Source of the DNA: Calycina herbarum
Lineage: Eukaryota > Ascomycota > Leotiomycetes > Helotiales > Pezizellaceae
Assembly: GCA_001414485.1 (NCBI GenBank)
Contig: LLEY01000043.1
Span: forward strand, 186,001-250,000
Reading direction: 5' to 3'
Length of the DNA stretch: 64,000 nt
Each line of letters opens with the position of its first letter. Positions within the stretch are counted from its first letter, which is position 1. The notes below the pieces were generated by a model. It saw only the letters and a program-made list of their open reading frames with translations, ran no database searches and was not told the DNA's origin. The translations under genes and the position numbers were made by a program. This document shows, piece after piece, positions 51,300 through 61,804 of the stretch.

Positions 51300-54200
51300 C
51301 TTCTACTCTGAAAACTACTCTGCTAAAACCAGCTATAGCTCTCTCAGTTATACTAGTTACTACTCTTTATAAGGAAGTGAAACTTCTAATTCCGAAGCTG
51401 TTTAATAGATCGCCTAAGAAACTAGTTAAGTTTTTAATAAAAGCTTCCCTCTATTTAAACTTCTATTACGTTTAGTTTAGAAATAAAACTAACTAGGTTA
51501 TATAGTTATCTACTTATCTCAAAGAGGCAGCTTATAACTAGTTATTTTATTCACCTAGTAGTCCTCTAAATATAGTTCTAACTAAGGGAAAAGTCTCTCT
51601 TTAAATGTCTAAGAAGATAAGAGATTTATTTAAGAATGTTTAAGAGTTTAAGAATAGAATTAACTAGGTTTTTAAGAATATTAATATAAAAAAAAAAGTA
51701 GTTAGAGCTTTATATATACTTAAGTAAAAGGGCTTAGCTACTAAATATATCTTATAATTTTAATAATACTCTATATAAATAGGATAGAATAATAAGACGT
51801 TATATAAACAATTCTATTATAGACTTAAGAATAATATTAAAGATAAACTTACCTAAGAAGATTTTTTAGATATATTAAATAAATTAACAAATAATATAAT
51901 TAAAATCGATAATTATATCTATAAAAGAAATCTAGAGAAGAAAGAAAGTTATAGTTATTAATATAAAAAGAGTAGATAAAAAGATTATAGAGATCTTATA
52001 GAAATTAATACTACTTAGAAATCATAGGTTCTATAGAAGGAATCTAAGAAAGAAAACTTCTAGAAAGGAGGACTATCCTAGAAAGAAAGAAATCGCTAGT
52101 ATAAGTAAAATTTATATTACTTATATAGTCTACCTAGCTATAAGATAAACGAGTATACTAAGAAAAAGGACTTAAAAGAGAAAAGGCAAGTTAATACTAT
52201 AGTCTAAAAAGAAGTAGCTTTACTTAATAAAATTAAACTTACGGATTTAGAACTTAAAGCTAGGAGATATAGAATATAAGTCGAAGATAATAAGAAGGGG
52301 AGTGTTTAAGACATCGATAATAATAGAAATCTACTTCTTAAGAAATACTATAATATAATAGATACCTTAGATATAGTAATAGGTACTATATTTTTATAGT
52401 CTAAAGTAGGAAATACGTTACCTATTTAAGTAGGATATAAATCACTACTCTTAACTAGTTCTTTAAAGTTATTAAACTTATTATCTAGTTTAGAAGAAGA
52501 AGTTCGAGATATAAGTCCTAGTATAAGAGAAACCTAGGCGTTTACTAGAACGTTTAAGTAAGGAAATCGCTAGATATATATAGATAACTAGAAACCAGAC
52601 TTCTAAAGCTCTTATTTAATATAAGGAGTTAATCTAACTCTCTTAATAATATATACTATTAAAAGAGAAGACTATAAGATAATAACTTTAGTTAGCCTAA
52701 TTACTAGTAGAGAAACTATTAAAGGAAAAGAACTCGAGCATAGTTAATAATAAGCTAAAAGACCTAGTTATCCTAAAGTAGGAGACGTATAGAAGGTCTA
52801 CAACGTTTAGAAAGAGACTAGCTTATAGTCGTAGTAAGTCCTAAATAGATTCTAAGGAAGGATTAAGACAGCTTTCCTTAGAACAGTACCTAAAAAGTAT
52901 ATACTAGAGGAATTCAGTTATTATATTATAGTTATATTAATCGAAAATAACGGAATAATATTTAGAAGATATAGTTTGTCTAAACTATTTAGTATACTCT
53001 TTTAGAAACGACGGGAATTCGACATAGCTGAATAAGTAGAGTTAGAACTAGAAGAATATTATTTTCTATTTATAAGAGAATTATAGTTTCTAGAAGTAGT
53101 ATAAGAAATAACTATATATTAGATTAGATATATACTAAGTACTACTACTAATTAGATATTAGAAAAAAGGTTTAAGAGAACCTTACCTAAACCTAATAGA
53201 ACGGTAAAAAGTTACTAGATATACGAAGTAGCTTCGTTTAATATAGACAGAGTAGTATTTTTTCCTTAGTCCTAAATAAGAGCGGTTAGAGAAAAGAATA
53301 TAAGAGACTATATATTTAGAGTTTATTATATAAAATTAGAGATATATACTACTTTAAGAGAGAAGTAGTTAGTAGTAACTATAGAAATATAAGGAAAAAA
53401 GTTATAAGTTATAATTAACTTAGGAGTAATAAGTAACTTTATTTCCTCTATAGCTTTAAGAAAGCTAAATATTCTAATTAAGAGAATAAAACTATACTAA
53501 TTAGGAGTAGTTAATAGAATAGATATTATATACTAAAATAGGATTATTAATTAGTAAACTATTCTAATAGAAACTAATATTAAAGAATACTACTTAGATA
53601 TATAATTTAATATTATTAAGATAGAAAGTAAGGAAGTAATACTTAGTATACTATAGATTTAAGAATATAATCTAGATATCGACTAGAAGGCTAGAATAGT
53701 AATATTTAGCTAATATAAATATATAGGTTCGTGTTTATAACTTTAAGACTAGAATAAGGTTAGCGCTACCTCTTCTAATACGCTAGGATACCTTGTCTAG
53801 GGTCCTCTATAAGTTAGTAAGAAAGCTAATAACAAAATACCTATATAGTATAGAGAATTTAAGGCTTTGTTTAAAAACCTAGAAAACTTATAAGCCTTAT
53901 TAAAACATTGCTTATAAGATTATAAGATTAAACTAAAAGAGGGTTATAATCTCTTAAAGTAGAAGCTTCAGTTATATAACTAGAAAAGTCTATAGAGAAT
54001 AGAAAGTTATATAAAAGAAGGTATTAAGAAGAGATATATTAGAAAATCTAAGTTACTAATTACCTTAAATATACTTATTATTAAGAAGAAAGACGACTTA
54101 GATAAGAGAGTATATATTAATTACTAAGAAGTAAATTACGTTATAGTTAAGAACGCTTACCTACTACTACCTAGCTAATACTTATAGGATAAGTTAGATA

Positions 54201-57200
54201 AGGTAGTACGATTTATAAAACTAGATTAATAAAACACTTATAGACTTATATAAATAAAAACTAGAGATAAATAGAAGATAGCGTTTACCTTACTATTAAG
54301 CCTTTATAAATATATAGTTATACTATTTAGACTTTATAATATACTAGCTATATATTAGAGATAAAATAATAATATTTTAAAAGATCTTCTAAGAGTAATA
54401 GTAATCTATTACTTAGATAATATTTTAATCTTCTTAGAAAAAGAAGAAGAATATAAAAAATATATTAAAGAAGTTTTATAATAACTTATAAAAGTAAACT
54501 CTTAGTTAAGCCTCTTAAAATATAAGTTTAAAGTAACTTAGACACTTTTCCTAGAATAGGTATTTAGCTTAGAGAAAATAGAAATAGATCTAGTAAAGAT
54601 CTAAAACATCTTAAACTAGAAGTTACTAGAGAATATAAAAGATATATAGTCTTTTCTTAGATTTATAAACTTTTACTATCTATTTATCTAAGATTATATA
54701 AAGATTATTAAACTAATAATAGTATTAGTTAAGAAAGCTATTAAGTTTATTTAGAATAAATAAGCTAAGAACGCTTTTTAAAAGATTAAAGTAAGGTTTA
54801 TAGAAAAACCTATTCTATATAATTTTAATATAGAAAAACCTAGTATAATTAAAATAGACGTTTTAGATATATTAGTAAGTATAATTTACCTATAACTAAA
54901 TAAAAAAGAGAAACTTATACTTATTATATATTATTCTAAAACGTTTAACCTAGTATAATAAAACTATAATATCTTTAATAAGAAATTACTTACTATAGTA
55001 TTAGCCTTAGAATACTAGAGAATTTATTTATAGCTAGTAAAATACTAAGTTACGATTTTATCTAACTATAAGAACCTTAAGACATTTATAATAACTAAAG
55101 AACTTATAACTAGATAGTTAGCTAGATAAGTAGAAATATTAGAAGGATTTAATATTATTATTTAATATATAAAAAGAATATTAAATACTTAAGCTAATAC
55201 TCTTAGCTAAAACCTAGATATAAGAGAAATAAAGAGTATAAGAAGATTATAATCTTAAAAACTCTTAAAAATAGAGACTTAGTACCTACTATATATAAAA
55301 TAGTAGTAATAAATAACATCTAGATAGATAAAATTTAAAATATATATAAAGGATATAACTAGTATATAAAAGGGAAACTATAAGTTCCTAGCTCGTATAT
55401 AAAAGAATTTATATAGGAATACTATACTATACCTACTTATAGCTACTAAGGTATTTATAGAACCCTTTAGTAGATAAGATAATACTACTATATTAATTAA
55501 TTATCTATAATAGTTAAAGAAGTAATAATAGAATATAATACCTATACCTAGAATAAGACTTTCTACTATACTCCTTATAAATAGATAAACACTACTCTAA
55601 TACTATAAAAACCTTAGAAATTAATATCTATAGATTTTATTATTAAATTACTAAAATCTAAAGATCTAATAATAAGAGTTAAATATAATATAATCATAGT
55701 TATTATAAAACAACTTATAAAGTATATAATTCTAATAGTATATATAGAGTTAAGTATAGCTAAGGAATTAGTATTTACATTCCTTAAAGAAGTAGTTATA
55801 AAACATAGACTATTTAAAGAGATACTCTTAAATAGAGATAAACTCTTTACCTTAAAATTTTAAATCGCTCTTATAAAATAATTAGATATAAAAAAGAAGC
55901 TTTTTATAGCTTTTTACTCTTAAATAAATAAAAGAAACAAACGTATAAATTAAGTAGTTAAAACATATCTTTATTATTATATAAACTACTAGTAAAATAA
56001 CTAGATAGAGCTACTACCTTTAGTATAGTTTACTTATAATAGTTTAATAATAGAAATAATACTTATTACACTATTCTATACTAATTATAAATATAAATTA
56101 TTAGTATATTAAGAACTACTATCTATAACTATTAATAACTAACTTACTTATATTTATATCTTAAGAATTAAGAGCTTATATAAAGAACTTATAAAAGACC
56201 TATAGTTCGTAGCTAAAAAGAACGCTTACTACTATAATAAACGACGTAGTTAGAAGCTAACGCTAAAAGAGAGAGATAAAGTCTATTTAATATAAAAGAA
56301 TATTAATATAAAAAGACTAACGTGTTTCACAAGCGAGTCGCCTACATAAGCGAGTCGCCTACTTTTTCAACCTAGTATTATTATAATATAAAATACTTAA
56401 TACTATATAAAGTTATTATTACTATAGAAGCTATCTAGTATTCTTTAGAACTTTCGCTATCTTCTATATCTAATATTTCTACCTAATAAGTATAAGAATT
56501 ATACCTAGTTTTACTATAACAGCTATAGTACCTGTCTATACGAACTCTCTTCCTAGACTCTTTATCTTATTTCTAGCTACTATTTTCCTTAGATATAATT
56601 AAATCAGCTTATTATTTGTCTAGCTATTGTTGCTAACCTTAATTACCTAATCGTATAGTATATATATATCTTAGTACTAGGTAGAAATAAGTACTTTGCC
56701 TACGAATATAATAAATAACGAGATTATCTATCCTATTATATTAACTCTCTAAATAACTATAACCTACTTACGATTACCTAGCTAAACTTGCTTTCGCTTC
56801 CTACGCGTTTCTAAGCTTATAATAACAAGTTAAGACGAAATAACTTCTATTATAAAGCTACTTTCGTTAAAGTTATAAATATTCTTATCTTAAATACTAT
56901 ATTTCTCTTTAATAGACTATATAAGCGTAAACTATAGACTAATAACTCGCGGATCCTTAGTTAAAGCTCGCTAACGATCGTATAAACGACTCTATCGAGT
57001 TTTAAGCTTAGGTATACGTTTTATAAAGTTATCTAGCTAGTTCCTATCTATAGGCTTTCTATCGCGCTCTCTTAGTAGATTATTAGCTATATCTCGTACT
57101 ATATCTCTTATAGACGAAAACCCTCGCGAATCTAACTCTAATATATATCTAACTATTGCCTTCTTCTCTAGCTTTATAAGCTTTTTCGAATTAGGCTAGT

Positions 57201-57850
57201 AATCGCGTCGTAAGAGCTTTCCGGCGCGTCGATTAGAGAGAGTCTTTCGAGGAATATAGTAAATCTTTACAGCGCTTTATTTAGTTAATAACGTGTTATT
57301 TTCGAGTTCTTAGGTTGCTAAAATAATATTAGCTTCTTAAGAAGGTAATTAAACGTTGTAGTATTAAGCTATTATAATTTAAAGGTAGTATATAGTACGC
57401 GACGAGGAAAGTAGGCGACTCGCTTATATAGGCGACTCGCTTATGAAACACGTTAAGTAATAAACTAGACTATAAAAAACTTAGACTATTTAAAATTAAA
57501 TAAGTTAAAAGACCTTTAAATTATAAACTAGTACTATTAAAGATAATAAATATCTATCTAGTATTCTATATATTCTTACTTAAACTAGTACTACTAGAAG
57601 TACTACTAGCTCTACTTATAGAAATTTAACTAGTAAACCTAAATACTAAATATAAAGTTAAGAGGATTCTTAACTATAAACTTATTAGAAGATAAGTTAA
57701 GTATCTAATTAAATAGTTAGATTACCTATACTTAGAAAATACTTAAGAGTTAAGAAGTAATCTTAACTATTACTTAGTAGAACTTTAGAAGTTTTATTAA
57801 GAAAACCTAGGTTTACTTATATTTTAGAGTTTAAAAGAAAAGCTATAAAG
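51300..57850 (+). pseudogene. Gy5 gag-pol relic, split by P5
   Basis: Gag with a zinc knuckle near 52110-52155 (Cys and His read as Tyr), a protease relic near 53415-53440 (INLGVISNF), and RT with YLDN at about 54409-54425. RNase H, integrase (55440-56300) and, beyond P5, the integrase C-terminus and chromodomain follow (57456-57830; YKVKRILNYKL near 57650-57685). P5 sits in the integrase C-terminal block. The pol sequence is close to Gy2; stops are dense. Confidence 0.83.
56320..57453 (-). mobile_element. P5: internally deleted pogo-like element, 1134 bp
   Basis: TA on both sides and TIRs like those of P2 (ACGTGTTTCACAAGCGAGTC left, ACGTGTTTCATAAGCGAGTC right, read inward). Compared with the 1852-bp P2 it lacks 718 bp of the transposase DDE/C-terminal region. 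The joint at 56606-56609 is the tetranucleotide AGCT, present at both ends of the missing segment in P2 (after aatc, and before tattattt). It would be non-autonomous even without RIP. Confidence 0.85.
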
Positions 57851-57899
57851 AAGGCTAGGTTAAGGACTATCTTAGATTAGGAATTAGTAGGAATAGATA

Positions 57900-58400
57900 A
57901 GGCTACTAGATAGATAACCTCTGCCTCTTACTACTCTTATTCCTCTCTTTCTTTCTCCTTCTTCTCTTTCTTTTCTACCTCCTTAGTAGTATTAAGTTTA
58001 TTAAGAAAACGAAGTCCTTAATAAGATATTTTATATTACCTTTCTTTAAAAAAGGCCTTCTACTTTCGTAACTATAGAATCTTTACTATTACCTCCTCCT
58101 TCTTCTTATCTAGCTTCTTTTCTTATCTTTTAATAAAGAACTAGTTACTAGTATAAGAAACGTTCTTCTCTTAAACATCGTTAGTTCTATTATATTTTAG
58201 CTTTAACTAAATATATTTAAAATATTAAGAAGATTAGAAGATATTAATAAAATATTTATACTTTTAAGAAGTATAGTAAGAATATAGTAATATTTTATTA
58301 TAAACTATTTTAATACTTTTTATAAGAAGTATTCGTTCTTCTTTCTTCTTTTATATAAGATAAGATATAATAAAAAGAAAAGAATACTACTAATACTTTA
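57900..58400 (-). pseudogene. Antisense coding relic of Gy5
   Basis: Minus strand, opposite to pol, between the chromodomain and the 3' LTR. Plus-strand CT tracts (57925-57985, 58090-58130) correspond to a Glu/Lys/Arg-rich protein relic, equivalent to those at 5300, 12070, 18900 and 27150. Confidence 0.55.
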
Positions 58401-58458
58401 ACTAAGTTTCTTAGCTTATACTTAAGTATAAGAATATACTAAGCTAAGAAAGAGATAG

Positions 58459-58904
58459 TATTATAAATTACGTTATATATAATAAGTAGTCTAAATAACG
58501 CTCTAATAGAATAAGATATAATATCTAAGAAATAGAAGGTAATATAAAAGAGAATTAGTAATATAAAAGTATTTAGATATTCTAGAATCTTATTATTAAA
58601 TAACTATTAGTAGTTATATAATAGATCTCTTTAGATCCTTTAAGAGATCTAGAGAGATCTAGGGATCTAGGCTTATATAGAGATCTAGGTAGTATAAGAG
58701 GTTCTATATATACTAGTACGTCTACTATTAGATAGAAGCTTTATACTTAACTTTAGTTATTAATCTTATTATCTTATTTAATATCTTTAATATAAGTAAC
58801 GAGTTTACTTCTAAGTAAACAACCTAGTATATCTATACTTCTTACTTATATACTAACCTTCGAGACTTAGTTATCTTTGTTTAGTTCGTTTAAGTTTCGT
58901 TATA
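58459..58904 (+). repeat. 3' LTR of Gy5
   Basis: 446 bp, same length as its partner. It starts tattataaattacgtta (RIP-altered) and ends gtttcgttata, followed by ATTAC. Confidence 0.9.
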
Positions 58905-58919
58905 ATTACTTATCTTACT

Positions 58920-58964
58920 TATATCGCTTATATCGCTCGCGATTAGAGCGATATAAGCGATATA
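58920..58964. repeat. 19-bp perfect inverted repeat, 7-nt loop
   Basis: Arms 58920-58938 (TATATCGCTTATATCGCTC) and 58946-58964, loop gcgatta. Each arm is itself a near-tandem of TATATCGCT. It lies in the right piece of the Gy3 5' LTR, next to the Gy5 insertion. No other Gy LTR in the window has it. It could be an LTR variant, or the fused ends of a tiny TIR element whose bipartite design resembles the pogo-like TIRs here. Confidence 0.8.
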
Positions 58965-59146
58965 GACGATTACGTTATATAACTATATATAACTTCTAAT
59001 AGTCTTATAATAGTAAGATACTAAAACTTTTAAATGTCTTTTATATTACTAATTCTCTCTTATATTATCTTCTATTCCTTAGATATTATATCTTATTCTA
59101 TTAGAGCGCTATCTAGACTACTTACTATATTCCGTGATTCGTAATA

Positions 59147-59446
59147 TATAGTACGCGATTCTCACCTAAACTTAATAGCTACTAGAAGAATAATGTTTTT
59201 AGCTGATATTAGGCGGTGCGTACGGAGTAATAGCACGGACAGTTAGGAGTTGTTAGGACTGTGCAACGTGAGAGGACAAAAGGCTTGGCACACACTCCTA
59301 GCTAGCTATATCTAATCCTACCTCACTTTGCAACAAACAACGTTGCTGTCTAACAACCACGACAACAACATCGTTTTCAACTCTATCTCACCAGCATCAA
59401 GAAGTCATCGATTTTATCGACGGTAACCCTCTATACCTCCTCACAT
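59147..59446. other. Boundary between RIP-mutated block and host DNA; 5' region of next gene
   Basis: CA/TG dinucleotides return within about 100 bp: tatagtacgcg is still TE-like, while from about 59220 on (cggacagttaggagttgttagg, cttggcacacactcc) composition is normal. The rest is CA/CT-rich leader-like sequence before the ATG at 59447. No TATA box stands out. Confidence 0.7.
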
Positions 59447-60082
59447 ATGCCCGATTCAACAAACAGAACAGCCCCCTCGTCTGTTGGAAATGGCCAACAT
59501 GACCAATTTCGACAGCCTCAACCAATATTTGTCTCTTTTGGCGCGGCTATCGCCCAAGAGCAGGACGCCGCTGCCCTTAAACAACAAGCTGCCGCGGATA
59601 TTGCTACTGAGATTGACCATCTCCGGCATCTGCCGCAGATCCAACAAGGCAATCAGCTTCTGCAGATTTCCCAGGAAGTCGCAGCAACGAGCCAGAACGT
59701 CGAGAGATTGATGAAGCAGATGGCTGCGATGTGAGTATTGTTTACCCTACTTTAAACCGACTTGAACTAATATATGTACTTCCTATAGGAACCATAACAA
59801 TGTTGCTCGCAGTTGCAACGCCCAGGAGACGGTCGAGGGAACCAACTCCACTGACCCATTTGCAACACGTCAACGAGAACACGATCATTGATGGCCATCC
59901 TGACACCACCGACGACCTTAATACTATGCAGCGTATGTATTCTTATCCTGCTCGTAGATGCACAGATCGATGTTGTTCTCGAAGCGCTCGGCATTCCTAC
60001 CCCTGCTAGGATGCTTATTGCAACAAAACGTATGAAACTTCGTCACGCAATTGGATTGAAGGGCACCCGTCCTCCGAATTAG
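59447..60082 (+). pseudogene. Small coiled-coil hypothetical gene, apparently frameshifted
   Basis: Exon 1 (59447-59730) codes for 94 residues, starting MPDSTNRTAPSS, with a Gln/Ala-rich helix from about residue 35 that looks coiled coil. Intron 1 (59731-59788, 58 nt) has GTGAGT, a branch-like ACTAAT and TATAG. Exon 2 starts at 59789 (NHNNVARS). The frame ends at TGA 59889-59891, giving a 128-residue product. A shift of one frame near 59850 would continue through IIDGHPDTTDDLN to about 59933. A GT..AG stretch of only 25 nt (59934-59958) would then join in phase to AQIDVVLEALG and end at TAG 60080-60082. I see three coding-like segments in two frames. It may be a pseudogene, a sequencing indel, or a 128-residue gene with a non-coding tail. 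No function recognised. Confidence 0.55.
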
Positions 60083-61804
60083 AAGGATACAGGCGTTTGG
60101 CCGTTGCTAAGAGGAGAGAAGGGCTTCTCTAACGGTGACATTGTCTCAATAATCTTCAGATGATTCTGAAGCGGTGCTTAGATAAAGTCATCTTCAGATC
60201 ACAAACGTCTCGTCTACTCCGGATGGTTTTGCGTGTCTCGTTCCTAATTCAGATGGTTCCGATATGGCTGGACGGACGGACGTTGTTTCGACGAAATGCT
60301 GATGAGACCACCTATGTCATTATTTGGGTGGATTTCTGTTTTGGGGACGGAGAGAAACTGTCGGATTACAGATGATTGGTCTGGTTTGGTCTTGGTGTTG
60401 AGTTCGGATCGCAACGCATAGAAAACGTGTCGTCGACACATCTGATCAATGCGTTGAGACTGCTGGGGTTGAGGGACGGTAAATATTTTGAGACGGAGAA
60501 AGGTGTGTTTGTGTTTGCTGGAAGTTGGGATGGGATGGAGAAATTAAGTTGAGGCCATACCATTAGAATATTGAATTTGTGATGAGCTCGGGAGATTATC
60601 ATGCTTATTCTTGCTCGGTGTTTGCTCGTTGGGGGGGGGGGTGAGATGACGGTCGGCAGACCCTGTACGAGGGGTTGATGCAAATGATGCTGGGTGCACT
60701 AGAATGAGGGCATCCGTAGTACGAAAAATATGATGGTTTGCTTGAAAGTTTGCGAGAGTCTAAAGAAGTCTTCCTTTTTTGAAGAAAAATATCATCAGTA
60801 TCAAATGTATATCTATCTTCATTTATATGGGAGCATAATATATCCTCAGCCCACGTACTATAAGACGCCTCCCCCTATTCCTCCAGGCCATCCATTCTTC
60901 CCATTGGCTTGCCCAGCCTCCGACTCCGTTTCTGAGCGGTTGTCAAAGCTCTCTGGCTACTTCCCCCTGAGACGACTAGGCCCCACCGGGCTAGCGCTTT
61001 TCTGGCAAATGAAGGTTCCCATTTGGGTAGGGGCGACCAAATGCTTCGTTTCCCAAATCTTATTCAAGTCAACCTCTCTCCCGCCTTTTCCTCCTCCTCC
61101 TCCTCCTTTTCCAATCTCAATCTTTTTTGCTTCCTTCGTTGGTTCCCTTCACTCTCTCTTCGGGACTTCCCACATTCATTGTCAGCTCGACCCTAACATT
61201 CTTTGCTGTTCTCTTTATGCCTTAAAGCTTTTCGCATTCTTCTTACTAGTAACCTATTTACTACCCTACACACTTTATTCCAGACCTCCAGACCCGCGAC
61301 GCCCAAACTTCTCCCAGCCCCCCGTCCGCCCGCCTCTACTTCAAACCCAATTCTTTGTTCTTGAATATTATTATCGCCACTATTGACTCAATTGCTTCGA
61401 GCTCGTCTCCACTGTGTTGACGAACGCCTCCGATCCTACCTTCATTACTCCACCTGACAGCTCGCTGTCTCCGACCGCCAGTTTCGAATCCTTCCTGCGA
61501 ACTTCGAATTCCCCGAAAGACTTGCATTGAACAGCAATTAATTTATGCAAGCATCGTATATTCCTCCTTCCAGACAACAACAAACACACTTCGAATAGTT
61601 AATACTTCCGAATAACTTCATTCTCGATCTGCCCCTTTCGCAGACCGCCCAGCCTTCAATTTCCCGGCTCTCAGTTGCTCCAATTGAGCGTCACTTTTAG
61701 ATCTTCATCTACGTGCCTCCCCAAGGCACCGTTAATCCGTCAAAACGGCTGTATTATCATCACTTGTGCGGGACAGCTTTGTCCTGCCACCTCATCTTCT
61801 CGGG
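60083..61804 (+). promoter_or_regulatory. Intergenic region and long 5' leader of the RRM gene
   Basis: No convincing gene. It contains an 11-G run at 60631-60641, a TATA-like ctataagac near 60857, and a strongly pyrimidine-rich stretch at about 61066-61130 with a CCT repeat (61084-61106), typical of fungal promoters near transcription starts. CT-rich, CA-rich leader-like sequence continues to the ATG at 61805. A leader of several hundred nucleotides is likely; an intron in it cannot be excluded. Normal dinucleotide use shows no RIP. Confidence 0.5.

Larger units (their letters stand above)
50807..58904 (+). mobile_element. Gy5: full-length Gypsy chromovirus relic with P5 inside
   Basis: LTRs 50807-51252 and 58459-58904, each 446 bp, with a 5-bp target-site duplication ATTAC (50802-50806 and 58905-58909). 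Without P5 it is about 6.96 kb. The leader resembles that of Gy1. It is inserted in the 5' LTR of Gy3, so it is younger than Gy3, yet it is very strongly RIP-mutated. Confidence 0.92.
18389..59146 (-). mobile_element. Gy3: Gypsy chromovirus relic expanded by nested insertions
   Basis: Minus strand. 3' LTR 18389-18839; internal pieces 18840-19492, 25804-26631 and 49020-50580; 5' LTR 50581-50806 continuing at 58910-59146. The gaps hold X, Gy4 and Gy5. The remaining internal pieces give gag on the right and integrase-chromodomain on the left. The protease-RT-RNase H part is missing at the Gy4 junction, so Gy4 is not a simple insertion. The flanks of the two outer LTRs (agtaa and tatag) do not match, so pairing them as one element is an inference from order, orientation and family. 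Confidence 0.65.
50581..59146 (-). repeat. 5' LTR of Gy3, split by Gy5
   Basis: Pieces 50581-50806 (tataacaaaactag...) and 58910-59146 (...tattccgtgattcgtaata), together about 463 bp. Gy5 and its ATTAC duplication lie between them. The right piece carries a 19-bp inverted repeat in the place where other Gy LTRs have AGATC repeats. Its outer end is the edge of the RIP-mutated block. Confidence 0.75.

Noticed and set aside
51685..51705. A-rich run as a poly(A) tail of a LINE or retrocopy
   Set aside because: It lies inside the gag relic of Gy5, without target duplications around it, and is explained by Lys codons plus RIP.
1..59150. Mitochondrial or bacterial origin of the AT-rich block
   Set aside because: The relics are nuclear fungal transposon families with LTRs, TIRs and target-site duplications, and the AT bias is dinucleotide-specific, as from RIP.
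60366..60683. A 105-codon open frame on the minus strand
   Set aside because: No recognisable motif; it crosses the G run at 60631 and shows no sign of coding selection.
60730..61386. A 218-codon open frame on the plus strand upstream of the RRM gene
   Set aside because: It is rich in Pro, Phe, Ser and Leu because it translates the pyrimidine-rich promoter and leader. It has no domain and no gene-like splice or start context.
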